DNA from: JBPCRW01 sp050996405
GTDB taxonomy: Bacteria; Acidobacteriota; Blastocatellia; Pyrinomonadales; Pyrinomonadaceae
Length of the DNA stretch: 19,313 nucleotides
Assembly: GCA_050996405.1 (NCBI GenBank)
Contig: JBPCRW010000064.1
Location: 1 to 19,313 of the forward strand
Direction of reading: 5' to 3'
Part shown: positions 7,384 through 14,493 of the stretch, in pieces
Layout of the letters: the number at the start of each line of letters is the position of its first letter
Position numbering within the stretch: the stretch's first letter is position 1
Position numbers and translations under genes: made by a program
The notes under the pieces: model-generated
What the model was told of the DNA's origin: nothing
Seen by the model: only the letters and a program-made list of their open reading frames with translations
Database searches by the model: none

Positions 7384-7743
7384 ATGTTTCGAGTTTTATT
7401 AATTTTGATTTTATTAAGCGCATCCGTTTTTGCTCAAACTCAAGAAAAGCTGAAGACATACAAGTTCTTCGAGTATGAAAAAATAAGTAATAATTTGCTA
7501 AAAGAAAAACTTGAAAATTTCAGATTGGAAGTAATGAAATCGAAAAACAGTCAAGGACAAATAATTAATTACGGAAAACCATCTGAAGTTGCTAAAGCTG
7601 AAAAGCAGCTAAAAAAAAATATGTTTAATTGCGGTTACGCGGGTTGTTATTGGCTGACTTTCATTAATGGCGGCGTTAGTAAGAAAGGCAAAACGGAACT
7701 TTGGATTGTTCCTGAAGGCGCAGAACCGCCGATGCCGAATTAA
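7384..7743 (+). CDS. Small secreted protein of unknown function
   Basis: A 119-residue unrecognised protein with AAGGAAA just before its ATG. The signal peptide is about residues 1-17 (MFRVLLILILLSASVFAQ). The mature part is Lys/Glu-rich and helical up to about residue 80. It then has a compact ending with NCGYAGCYW (two close cysteines), TFINGGVSKKGKTELWIVPEG and a Pro-rich tail. The two cysteines may form a disulfide in the periplasm. Base use is more A/T rich than in the flanking uma2 and ypdA genes. It lies 12 bases after the Uma2 gene. Confidence 0.75.
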   Translation: MFRVLLILILLSASVFAQTQEKLKTYKFFEYEKISNNLLKEKLENFRLEVMKSKNSQGQIINYGKPSEVAKAEKQLKKNMFNCGYAGCYWLTFINGGVSKKGKTELWIVPEGAEPPMPN

Positions 7744-7764
7744 ATAAACATCACGCGAATAAAT

Positions 7765-8019
7765 ATGAACGAATTAAACGATATAGATTTGCCAAACGCG
7801 AAACTCGCTTACACGATTATTCAAACGCTGCTGAAAAATCAGGAAGCGTTGAGCGATTTGCTTGCACTGATGGCTCACGCGCTCGACGAAGACGTGGCAA
7901 AGGCTCTGACGAATACGAACGAATGGGAGAATTATCTGGACGCAAAGCGCGAACTTGAAAATACGAAATTGCAAATCGAAAAATTTACTGAAGAAATACT
8001 GAAAATGGAAAATAGATAA
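7765..8019 (+). CDS. Small helical protein of unknown function
   Basis: An 84-residue protein, acidic and almost wholly predicted helix. An N-terminal helical part (KLAYTIIQTLLKNQEALSDLL) is followed by a Leu-heptad, coiled-coil-like tail (YLDAKRELENTKLQIEKFTEEIL). No signal peptide, cysteine or known motif is seen. The ATG has no clear ribosome-binding site. It lies 21 bases after the preceding gene and 8 bases before the next, so it probably belongs to the same transcript. Coding is supported by the open frame and gene-like codon use only. Confidence 0.6.
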   Translation: MNELNDIDLPNAKLAYTIIQTLLKNQEALSDLLALMAHALDEDVAKALTNTNEWENYLDAKRELENTKLQIEKFTEEILKMENR

Positions 8020-8027
8020 TAATCATT

Positions 8028-8387
8028 ATGAAGAATCTTTGGGAAACTGAATATGAAAGTTTTAAATGTCCGAACTGCAATCAGTATATATCTTCTAAAT
8101 TAGATGAATGTAGATTTTGCAAAGCGATTTTGCTTCCCGAAACAAAGCGGGCTGCTATCGAAGATGAGAAAAGGGATGTCAGAAGATACCGTCGCAATCA
8201 TCATCTCAAGCATTTATTTATTGGAATCGGAGTTCTTGTTTTAGGTATTTTGATTAATGTTTTATTTTTATCGGCATTGATAGTCGGCTTTCACGTCACT
8301 ATAATTTTTTACGGCGTGATTCTTTACGGTATCGGAGAAATTGCTTACGGCTGTTACGGCTTAATATACGATATTTTTCACAGATAA
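8028..8387 (+). CDS. Zinc-ribbon membrane protein of unknown function
   Basis: A 119-residue protein. Two CxxC pairs, Cys14/Cys17 (FKCPNCNQ) and Cys28/Cys31 (DECRFCKA), form a zinc-ribbon at the N-terminus. A strongly basic helix (about 43-60, KRDVRRYRRNHHLK) follows, then two closely spaced membrane segments at about 64-84 and 88-112. Its stop codon touches the ATG of the ypdA gene with no base between, so the two are almost surely translated from one message. By the positive-inside tendency the zinc-ribbon and basic helix should be cytoplasmic. Many bacterial proteins share this layout without a known role; a link to thiol redox through ypdA is only a guess from position. Confidence 0.75.
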   Translation: MKNLWETEYESFKCPNCNQYISSKLDECRFCKAILLPETKRAAIEDEKRDVRRYRRNHHLKHLFIGIGVLVLGILINVLFLSALIVGFHVTIIFYGVILYGIGEIAYGCYGLIYDIFHR

Positions 8388-9377
8388 ATGTTTGACTTAA
8401 TTATTATTGGCGCGGGACCTGCGGGAATTTCCGCCGCGTATGAAGCGCAAAAACTCGGATTAAAATATCTCGTTTTAGAAAAGGGTTTAATCGGCAATAC
8501 GATTTATAATTATCCGATTGGCTTGGCGGTTTTTTCGACCGTCAACGAACTTGAACTTCAGCCGAACACGCTTTTCCCAGCGCGGGAAAAACCGACGCGC
8601 GAAGAACTGCTTTCGTATTACACCAGATTTGTTTTAGAAAATAATCTCAACATTCAATGGGAAGAAGAAGTTTTAAAAATCGAAAAGTCCGGCGAAAATT
8701 ATTTCAAAGTAATTTCCGCGAAAGGCGAATATGAAACGAGAAATGTTCTGGTCGCGTTCGGCGCGATGCAGTATCCGCGTCGTTTGAACGTTAAAGGCGA
8801 AGATTTGCCGAAGGTTCATCATCTTTTCCGCGAAACTTATCCGTATGTCAAAAAAAACGCGATGGTCATCGGCGGCGGAAATTCTGCCGGAGAAGCGGCT
8901 TTATTTTTAGCGCAGGAAGGCGCGAACGCGATTCTGGCAATCTTTCGCAAGGACTGGGAAAATAACGACCCGAAACAGGGCTGCATCAAATACTGGGTCA
9001 AACAGCCTCTGGAAGCCGAACTTTCCAGAGAATGTCTGAACGTTTATTTTTTCAATCGCGTTGTCGAAATCCGCGAAAAAGATATTGTTCTGGAAAACGA
9101 AAATGGCGCAATCGAAACTTTTCCGAACGATGTTTTATTTATTTTAATCGGCTCGGACGCGGATTTGACGATGCTCGAAAATTTAGGCGTTGAAACGAAA
9201 AACTCGAAATACGGCGAAGTTCCGGTTTATAATAAAGAAACTTACGAAACGAATGTCGCGGGCGTTTATGTCGTCGGGCATTTTACCGAAGAACGCCACA
9301 TCGTCGGCGCGATTGAAATGCCGAAAAAGATTATCCCGAAAATCGCCGCGCGAATCAGTGCGGAAAAATCCGCGTAA
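8388..9377 (+). CDS. ypdA: YpdA-type NAD(P)H flavin oxidoreductase (putative bacillithiol-disulfide reductase)
   Basis: A 329-residue cytosolic FAD enzyme of the thioredoxin-reductase-like superfamily. The FAD-binding GAGPAG is at 8-13 and the NAD(P)H-binding GGGNSAGEA at 162-170. Near the C-terminus the FAD-contacting pattern GVYVVGHFTEERHIVGAIE is present. There is no CxxC redox pair, so it is not a thioredoxin reductase; YpdA (Bdr) in Firmicutes reduces bacillithiol disulfide with a single-Cys or Cys-free active site and NADPH. Length, motif spacing and lack of CxxC fit YpdA. Whether this organism makes bacillithiol or a relative cannot be judged from this window. It directly abuts the zinc-ribbon gene upstream, and RecQ follows 24 bases downstream. 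Confidence 0.87.
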   Translation: MFDLIIIGAGPAGISAAYEAQKLGLKYLVLEKGLIGNTIYNYPIGLAVFSTVNELELQPNTLFPAREKPTREELLSYYTRFVLENNLNIQWEEEVLKIEKSGENYFKVISAKGEYETRNVLVAFGAMQYPRRLNVKGEDLPKVHHLFRETYPYVKKNAMVIGGGNSAGEAALFLAQEGANAILAIFRKDWENNDPKQGCIKYWVKQPLEAELSRECLNVYFFNRVVEIREKDIVLENENGAIETFPNDVLFILIGSDADLTMLENLGVETKNSKYGEVPVYNKETYETNVAGVYVVGHFTEERHIVGAIEMPKKIIPKIAARISAEKSA

Positions 9378-9401
9378 GCAAATTACCGATTTCAAAGTTA
9401 A

Positions 9402-11567
9402 ATGGACATCACTCGCGCGCAGGAAATTCTCAAACATCAATTCGGCTACGATTCGTTTCGGATGAATCAGCAGGCGGCGATTGAAACTGTTTTGGCGAAA
9501 AAAGATGCGGTCGTTTTGATGCCGACGGGCGGCGGAAAATCTTTGTGTTATCAAATTCCCGCGCTGATGTCGGACGGTTTGACGCTCGTTGTTTCGCCGC
9601 TGATTGCGCTGATGAAAGACCAGGTTGACGCGCTGAAAAATAACGGCGTTGCAGCCGCGTTTTTGAATTCGACGCAGACGAGCCGCGAACAGACGGAAGT
9701 TTTTCAGAAAATAAAATCGGGCGAATTGAAAATTCTCTACGTCGCGCCAGAACGTCTTTTGCAAAGCGGCGACCGATTTATCGAGTTTCTGAAAAATATC
9801 AAAATTTCGCTGTTTGCGATTGACGAAGCGCACTGCATTTCGAGTTGGGGACACGATTTTCGACCGGAATATTTACAGCTCGCAAAACTGAAAATTTACT
9901 TTCCCGAAACTCCGCTGATTGCGCTGACGGCAACGGCTGATAAACTTGTGCGCCGTGATATTATCGAGCGTTTGGGTTTGAAAAATTACGAGCTTTTCGT
10001 ATCGAGTTTTAATCGTCCGAATATTTTTTATTCAGTCGAGGCAAAGCGAAATTCTTACGCGCGGCTTTTGGGATTTCTGCAAAAAAGACGCGACGAAAGC
10101 GGAATCGTTTATTGTTTGAGCCGCAATTCGGCGGATAGTCTGGCGGCGGATTTGCGCGACGAAGGTTTTCAGGCTTTGCCGTATCATGCCGGTTTAGACA
10201 AGGCGACGCGCGACAAAAATCAGGAACTTTTTCTCAAGGACGAAGTAAAAATTATTGTTGCGACAATCGCTTTTGGAATGGGAATTGATAAATCGAACGT
10301 GCGATTTGTCATCCATTTCGATTTGCCGAAAAACGTCGAAAGTTATTATCAGGAAACCGGCAGAGCGGGGCGCGACGGCTTGCAGTCGGACGCGCTGCTG
10401 TTTTTCAGTTGGGGTGATGTCAACAAATTAAAAGGTTTTGCCGAAGTCGAAGGCAATCGCGCGCAGACCGAAATAATGCTCAGAAAGCTAAATAAAATGG
10501 GCGAATACGGCGATTTGAAAACTTGCAGGCGCAGGTTTCTGCTGAAATATTTTGACGAAGAATTAAACGAAAACTGCGGCAATTGCGACAACTGCAAGAC
10601 AACTTTTGAAAAATTTGACGGCAGCGTTATCGCGCAAAAAGCCTTGAGCGCGGTCTATCGCACGGGCGGGCGTTTCGGGCTGACGTATCTGATTGATTTT
10701 CTGCGCGGCTCGCAGTCGAAAACGATTCGGGACGAACATAAAAATCTGAAAACTTACGGTGTCGGCGCGGATATTTCCAAAAATAACTGGTTCGATTATT
10801 TTAAGGATTTAATCGCGCAAGGTTATTTGAAACAAACCGAAGGACAATATCCGACGATTGTTTTGACCGAAAAAAGCGAAGCCGTTTTGCTCGGAAACGA
10901 AATGGTCGAACTGTTTAAAGTGACGATTCGGGAAGACAAAAAAACGTCGCTCGTTTCGGAAATTTCACAACCGTATTTTCAAGATTTGTTCGACGATTTA
11001 AAGCGCGTCCGAATGACCATTGCGAAAGGCGAAAACGTGCCGCCGTATGTCGTTTTTTCCGACGCGACGCTGGTTGAGATGGCAACTTATCTTCCTTTAA
11101 ATAAAGAAGAAATGCGGAAAATTTCCGGTGTCGGCGATTTGAAATTGGAAAAATACGGAATAGATTTTTTGAGCGAAATCAGAAGTTATTGCGAGACGAA
11201 TAATTTAGAATCGCGCGTCAATTTGAAAATGCCGAAACGCGAGCAGAAAAAACGCGCAAAACGCAACGCCGACGGAATTGATACTTACAATATCACGCTC
11301 GATATGTTTCAATCGGGACTCTCGATTGCGGAAATCGCCGAGTCGCGTGAACTGGCAAAAAGCACGATTGAAACGCATCTCGTCAGATTTATTCAGAGCG
11401 GCGAAGTGCGGCTCGAAAATTTAGTTTCCGCCGAAAAAGCCGAAACTATCAAAAACGCGATTATCAAATTAAATTCAAACGGAGCGATTGCGCCCGTCAA
11501 AGAATTTCTCGGCGAAGATTACAGCTACGGCGAAATTCGCGCGGTGATGGCGGCATTTTTGCAGTGA
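9402..11567 (+). CDS. recQ: ATP-dependent DNA helicase RecQ
   Basis: 3'-5' DNA helicase of recombination and fork repair. It has 721 residues. The helicase core carries PTGGGKSL (41-48, Walker A), DEAH (141-144, with CISSWGHDFRPEY after it), LTATAD (175-180) and motif VI QETGRAGRDG (317-326). The RecQ zinc site uses Cys375, Cys392, Cys395 and Cys398. A winged-helix RQC part follows to about 515, then an HRDC domain (about 545-605), then a C-terminal helix-turn-helix domain of the HTH_40 type (about 625-720, with ITLDMFQSGLSIAEIAE and SKSTIETHL-like sequence). This full form is longer than E. coli RecQ (about 610) because of the last domain. The ATG at 9402 lies 24 bases after ypdA and has no strong ribosome-binding site. 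Confidence 0.96.
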   Translation: MDITRAQEILKHQFGYDSFRMNQQAAIETVLAKKDAVVLMPTGGGKSLCYQIPALMSDGLTLVVSPLIALMKDQVDALKNNGVAAAFLNSTQTSREQTEVFQKIKSGELKILYVAPERLLQSGDRFIEFLKNIKISLFAIDEAHCISSWGHDFRPEYLQLAKLKIYFPETPLIALTATADKLVRRDIIERLGLKNYELFVSSFNRPNIFYSVEAKRNSYARLLGFLQKRRDESGIVYCLSRNSADSLAADLRDEGFQALPYHAGLDKATRDKNQELFLKDEVKIIVATIAFGMGIDKSNVRFVIHFDLPKNVESYYQETGRAGRDGLQSDALLFFSWGDVNKLKGFAEVEGNRAQTEIMLRKLNKMGEYGDLKTCRRRFLLKYFDEELNENCGNCDNCKTTFEKFDGSVIAQKALSAVYRTGGRFGLTYLIDFLRGSQSKTIRDEHKNLKTYGVGADISKNNWFDYFKDLIAQGYLKQTEGQYPTIVLTEKSEAVLLGNEMVELFKVTIREDKKTSLVSEISQPYFQDLFDDLKRVRMTIAKGENVPPYVVFSDATLVEMATYLPLNKEEMRKISGVGDLKLEKYGIDFLSEIRSYCETNNLESRVNLKMPKREQKKRAKRNADGIDTYNITLDMFQSGLSIAEIAESRELAKSTIETHLVRFIQSGEVRLENLVSAEKAETIKNAIIKLNSNGAIAPVKEFLGEDYSYGEIRAVMAAFLQ

Positions 11568-11589
11568 GAAAATTTACGCGAAAATTTAC

Positions 11590-11621
11590 ACGGCGATAGA
11601 ATTTTTCGAGACTTTCGCCGT
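11590..11621. terminator. Probable bidirectional terminator between recQ and the thioredoxin-like pseudogene
   Basis: ACGGCGA (11590-11596) and TCGCCGT (11615-11621) are perfect complements with an 18-base loop. A T-rich stretch follows on the + strand (ATTATTTTTG) and a moderately T-rich one on the - strand. It lies in the 62 bases between two convergent genes. A direct repeat GAAAATTTAC occurs twice at 11568-11589. Confidence 0.45.
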
Positions 11622-11629
11622 CGTCCTAA

Positions 11630-12190
11630 TTATTTTTGTTCGGCTTTTGATAAAAGTTTTTCTATCTCGCCGGAAAGTTTGTTAACCGTGTCTTTGCGAA
11701 ATCCCCATTCGTGATAAGTTACAACGCCCGTTTGGTCAATCACCAGATGGGTCGGAAGAAGCATTATAAATCCGCTTTTCTTTTGCAAATCGTCGCTTTT
11801 TTTATGCGGAGCATATTGTTTTATAATATTGAAACCATTTGGAAGAACTTGATAACTAAACGGATGTTTTTGCAGAAAACCTTCCAAAACAGCTTTTTCA
11901 TCGGGCGCGGGCGCGAGAAAAACGATTTCCTTATCTTTATATTTTTCGACCAGAGCGTTTAATTCCGGCATCTCCGTAATGGACGGCGGGCAAAAAGTTT
12001 CCCACAAATTTATGACCACGATTTTGCCGCGCAGTTTTTCGAGATTATATTCAGTTCCATCCATTGATAAAAGCGTGAACGGCGGCGCGTTTTGTCCTTT
12101 AAGTCCGACTAAATCGTCAATGTTGAGCGGCTTTTTCTTCGTTTCCGTCGCCGGTTGATTGACGATTGTCGGCGCGCCGCTCGCGGTGAT
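11630..12190 (-). pseudogene. TlpA/ResA-like thioredoxin-fold protein, N-terminus missing
   Basis: A periplasmic-type thiol-disulfide protein by family. An internal ATG at 12064 exists, but the recognisable sequence continues upstream in frame: a linker with ETKKKP, then LVGLKGQNAPPFTLLSMDG, the usual first strand of the TlpA domain, up to about base 12190, where a stop (12191-12193) closes the frame. No start codon lies in between, so the signal peptide or anchor and the true start are lost. The active site is also altered: WETFCPPS replaces the usual WCxxC, keeping the first Cys and replacing the second with Ser. The remaining fold (PTHLVIDQTG, with the cis-Pro-type position) looks intact, so the decay is recent or a downstream start is used. 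It faces a broken response regulator across a 15-bp inverted repeat. Confidence 0.75.
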
Positions 12191-12227
12191 TTATTCGGCG
12201 GGCGAGAATCTTGCGGCGCGCCGACAA
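12166..12227. repeat. Perfect 15-bp inverted repeat at the junction of two truncated genes
   Basis: TTGTCGGCGCGCCGC (12166-12180) and GCGGCGCGCCGACAA (12213-12227) are exact reverse complements separated by 32 bases. Each arm contains the palindrome GGCGCGCC. The left arm is still in the thioredoxin frame and the right arm runs into the response-regulator frame. The flanks beyond the arms are not complementary, so it is not a simple fold-back duplication. It marks the likely rearrangement point. Confidence 0.85.
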
Positions 12228-12806
12228 CGGTTTGTCTCTGGCTTTGTCGAAAAATTTTGATTTGATAATTCTCGACGTGATGCTGCCGAAAAAAAACGGT
12301 TTCGATATGTGCCGCGATTTGCGCCGGAAAAATATAACGACACCGATTCTGATGCTGACGGCGAAGGGCGAAACGATTGATAAATTCTCGGACTGAAACT
12401 GGGCGCGGACGATTATTTGACAAAGCCTTTTGAAGTTATCGAATTGCTGGCGCGAATCGAAGCCTTACTTCGACGTTCGCCAAAGACAAATCAAAATAAT
12501 CCGTTTGAAACATTTCGCTTCGGCGACGTTTCGATTGATTTCAAACGCGCCGAAGTTTTTAAAAATTCTCAAGCGGTCGAACTTTCGGCAATGGAATTCA
12601 AACTCTTGCAATTTCTAATTGAAAATCGAGGCTTGGTTCATTCGCGCGACAAACTTTTGGACGAAGTTTGGGGCTACGACGCGATGCCGACGGCGCGCAC
12701 GGTTGATGTGCATATTGCGTGGCTCAGACAAAAACTCGAAGATAATCCGCGTTATCCGCAGTTTATTCAAACAATTCACGGATTCGGCTATAAATTCGTC
12801 GAATAA
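12211..12806 (+). pseudogene. OmpR/PhoB-type response regulator, N-terminus missing and frameshifted
   Basis: A two-component transcription regulator by family. The receiver domain is recognisable only from about base 12220 (GLSLAL, then NFDLIILDVMLP with the phosphorylated Asp, and ITTPILMLTAKGE). The first 30-45 residues, including the acidic pair of the active site, have no counterpart upstream, where a TGA closes the frame at 12187. At 12382-12384 one A seems lost from an A-run: with four A instead of three, the text reads KILGLKLGADDYLTKPF without a break; as written it stops at 12394-12396. The rest is intact: a linker and a winged-helix DNA-binding domain ending in VDVHIAWLRQKLED and HGFGYKFVE. 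No sensor kinase gene is nearby. The frameshift alone could be a sequencing error; the missing N-terminus cannot. Confidence 0.82.
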
Positions 12807-12829
12807 CCTGAGTTTCGAGATAAGAAAAA

Positions 12830-12910
12830 TTGCCACAAAAAGACACAGAAAACACAAAAAATAAAGAGCGCGGCAAATTATTTTTGTGTTCTTGTGCCTT
12901 TTCGCGGCAA
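12830..12910. repeat. Long imperfect inverted repeat (REP-like) between convergent genes
   Basis: The left arm (12830-12864, TTGCCACAAAAAGACACAG then an A-rich CACAAA stretch) pairs with the right arm (12878-12910, ending GTGCCTTTTCGCGGCAA), with a few mismatches and two gaps. The arms are built on the words CACAAAAA and GGCACAAG. Similar GCCACAAA/GTGCCTTTT hairpins recur in many environmental genomes as intergenic repeats. It lies between the response-regulator pseudogene and the malic enzyme gene and may also end transcription in both directions. Confidence 0.6.
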
Positions 12911-12924
12911 AAACAATCTAGAAC

Positions 12925-14364
12925 TCAAAATGTAGTTTCAGTCGTCGCGCGTTCGCGCCGTGCCACGCCGGTTTTGTAGGCGGCGGCTTCGACTTTTGCG
13001 GCAACCGCTTCGCCGACTCTTTTATCAAAAACCGACGGCACGATGTAATCGGCGTGGAGTTCTTCGGGCGAAATAATTTCGGCAATGGCGTGCGCGGCGG
13101 CAAGTTTCATTTCTTCGTTAATCCTGGACGCGCGGCAGTTTAACGCGCCGCGAAAAATTCCCGGAAAACATAAAACATTATTAATTTGGTTCGGATAATC
13201 CGAACGTCCGGTCGCCATCACCGCGACATACGGAATTGCTTCTTCGGGCATAATTTCGGGAACGGGATTCGCCATCGCAAAAATAATCGCGTCGCGGTTC
13301 ATCCGTTTTAAATCTTCCACGCCGATGACGGCAGGCGCGCTCAAACCGAAAAAAACATCCGCGCCTTTGATGACATCGTGAATCGAGCCTTTTTCCAGAT
13401 TGCGATTGGTGTTTCGCGCATACCAGTCTTTGACCCAATTCATATTTTCCTTGCGCCCTTCGTAAAGCACCCCCGACTGGTCGCAGCCGACGATATTTTT
13501 CACGCCCGCCGCCATCACGATTTTACTGCAAGCCACGCCCGCCGCGCCGACTCCGTTGACGACGACCTTAATTTCGTCCATTTTTTTACCGACGATTTTC
13601 AGCGCGTTAATCAGCGCGGCGAGAACGACAACCGCCGTGCCGTGCTGGTCGTCGTGAAAAACCGGAATATCGAGTTCTTCTTTTAAACGGTCTTCAATTT
13701 CAAAACATCTGGGCGCGGAAATGTCTTCGAGATTGATTCCGCCGAATGCGACCGAAATATTTTTTACGGTTTCGATAATCTCGTGCGGATCTTTCGTGTT
13801 CAGACAAATCGGAAAAGCGTCAACGCCGCCGAATTCCTTGAAAAGCTGGCATTTTCCTTCCATTACCGGCATCGCGGCGGCGGGTCCGATGTCGCCCAAA
13901 CCTAAAACCGCCGTGCCGTCCGACACAACCGCGACCGTATTTTTTTTGATGGTTAAAGTGAACGCTTTTTCGGGGTCTTTGGCAATCGCTTCGCAGACGC
14001 GAGCCACGCCCGGCGTGTAAGCCATTGATAAATCCGAGCGCGTTTTCAAAGGTATTTTTGAAACTGTTTCGATTTTTCCGCCGAGATGCATCAGAAATGT
14101 TTTGTCGGAAACATTGACGACTTCTACGCCGTCGATGTCGCCGATGGCTTTGACGATTTGCTCGTCGTGCGCTTCGGATGCGGCGTTGACCGTGATGTCA
14201 CGAATCAAAAAATCTTTGCCGACCGAGACAATATCAATGCCTTCGATGTCGCCGCCGACGCGACCGATGGCGGTTGTAATCTCGCCTAATTTTCCGGGTT
14301 TGTTTTGAATTTTAACGCGCAGCGTCAAACTGTAACTGGCGTTCGGGGTTGGAGTATTGGACAC
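12925..14364 (-). CDS. Malic enzyme (NAD(P)-dependent) with N-terminal ACT domain
   Basis: Oxidative decarboxylation of malate to pyruvate and CO2 in the cytosol, linking the TCA cycle to gluconeogenesis or NADPH supply. It has 479 residues. An ACT domain (about 10-85, LTLRVKIQNKPGKLGEIT) suggests amino-acid control. The catalytic part has the Tyr of AYTPGVA (about 116), the Lys of MEGK (about 171), acidic metal ligands in LEDISAPRCFEIE (212-224) and in FHDDQHGTA (236-244), and the nucleotide-binding NGVGAAG (270-276). The start must be close to the GTG at 14364, since the ACT domain begins there and the upstream frame is closed at 14395-14397, but no ribosome-binding site precedes it; the place is taken by 7-bp repeats. 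The choice between NAD and NADP cannot be made safely. Confidence 0.94.
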   Translation of the reverse strand: MSNTPTPNASYSLTLRVKIQNKPGKLGEITTAIGRVGGDIEGIDIVSVGKDFLIRDITVNAASEAHDEQIVKAIGDIDGVEVVNVSDKTFLMHLGGKIETVSKIPLKTRSDLSMAYTPGVARVCEAIAKDPEKAFTLTIKKNTVAVVSDGTAVLGLGDIGPAAAMPVMEGKCQLFKEFGGVDAFPICLNTKDPHEIIETVKNISVAFGGINLEDISAPRCFEIEDRLKEELDIPVFHDDQHGTAVVVLAALINALKIVGKKMDEIKVVVNGVGAAGVACSKIVMAAGVKNIVGCDQSGVLYEGRKENMNWVKDWYARNTNRNLEKGSIHDVIKGADVFFGLSAPAVIGVEDLKRMNRDAIIFAMANPVPEIMPEEAIPYVAVMATGRSDYPNQINNVLCFPGIFRGALNCRASRINEEMKLAAAHAIAEIISPEELHADYIVPSVFDKRVGEAVAAKVEAAAYKTGVARRERATTETTF

Positions 14365-14366
14365 GA

Positions 14367-14401
14367 TAAAAAGTAAAAAGTAAAAAGTAAAAAATTAAAA
14401 G
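14367..14401. repeat. Tandem heptamer array TAAAAAG upstream of the malic enzyme
   Basis: Three exact TAAAAAG units (14367-14387), then TAAAAAA and TTAAAAG (14388-14401). It begins 2 bases before the malic enzyme GTG start and occupies the place of the ribosome-binding site, reading CTTTTTA on the transcribed strand. Confidence 0.85.
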
Positions 14402-14493
14402 CAGAAGGCAGTAAATAAAAAGCTGAAATCCTTAATCTCACTTTTTTACGCTTGCCTGATTTTCGTTCGCTTTGAAATAAATAGATTAAACTT

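Noticed and set aside
9183..9854. 223-codon open frame on the - strand opposite ypdA/recQ
   Set aside because: Basic, Arg/Asn/Phe-rich translation without any motif, fully antisense to two well-supported genes; a shadow of their codon bias.
12166..12227. Fold-back (palindromic) assembly chimera
   Set aside because: In such a chimera the sequence beyond the arms would be complementary; here one side is a thioredoxin gene and the other a response regulator. A different kind of misjoin remains possible and is noted in the finding.
12109..12423. 104-codon - frame crossing the junction of the two broken genes
   Set aside because: Very Arg/Gln/Ser-rich, antisense to the recognisable receiver domain; considered as a new fusion gene but no motif supports it.
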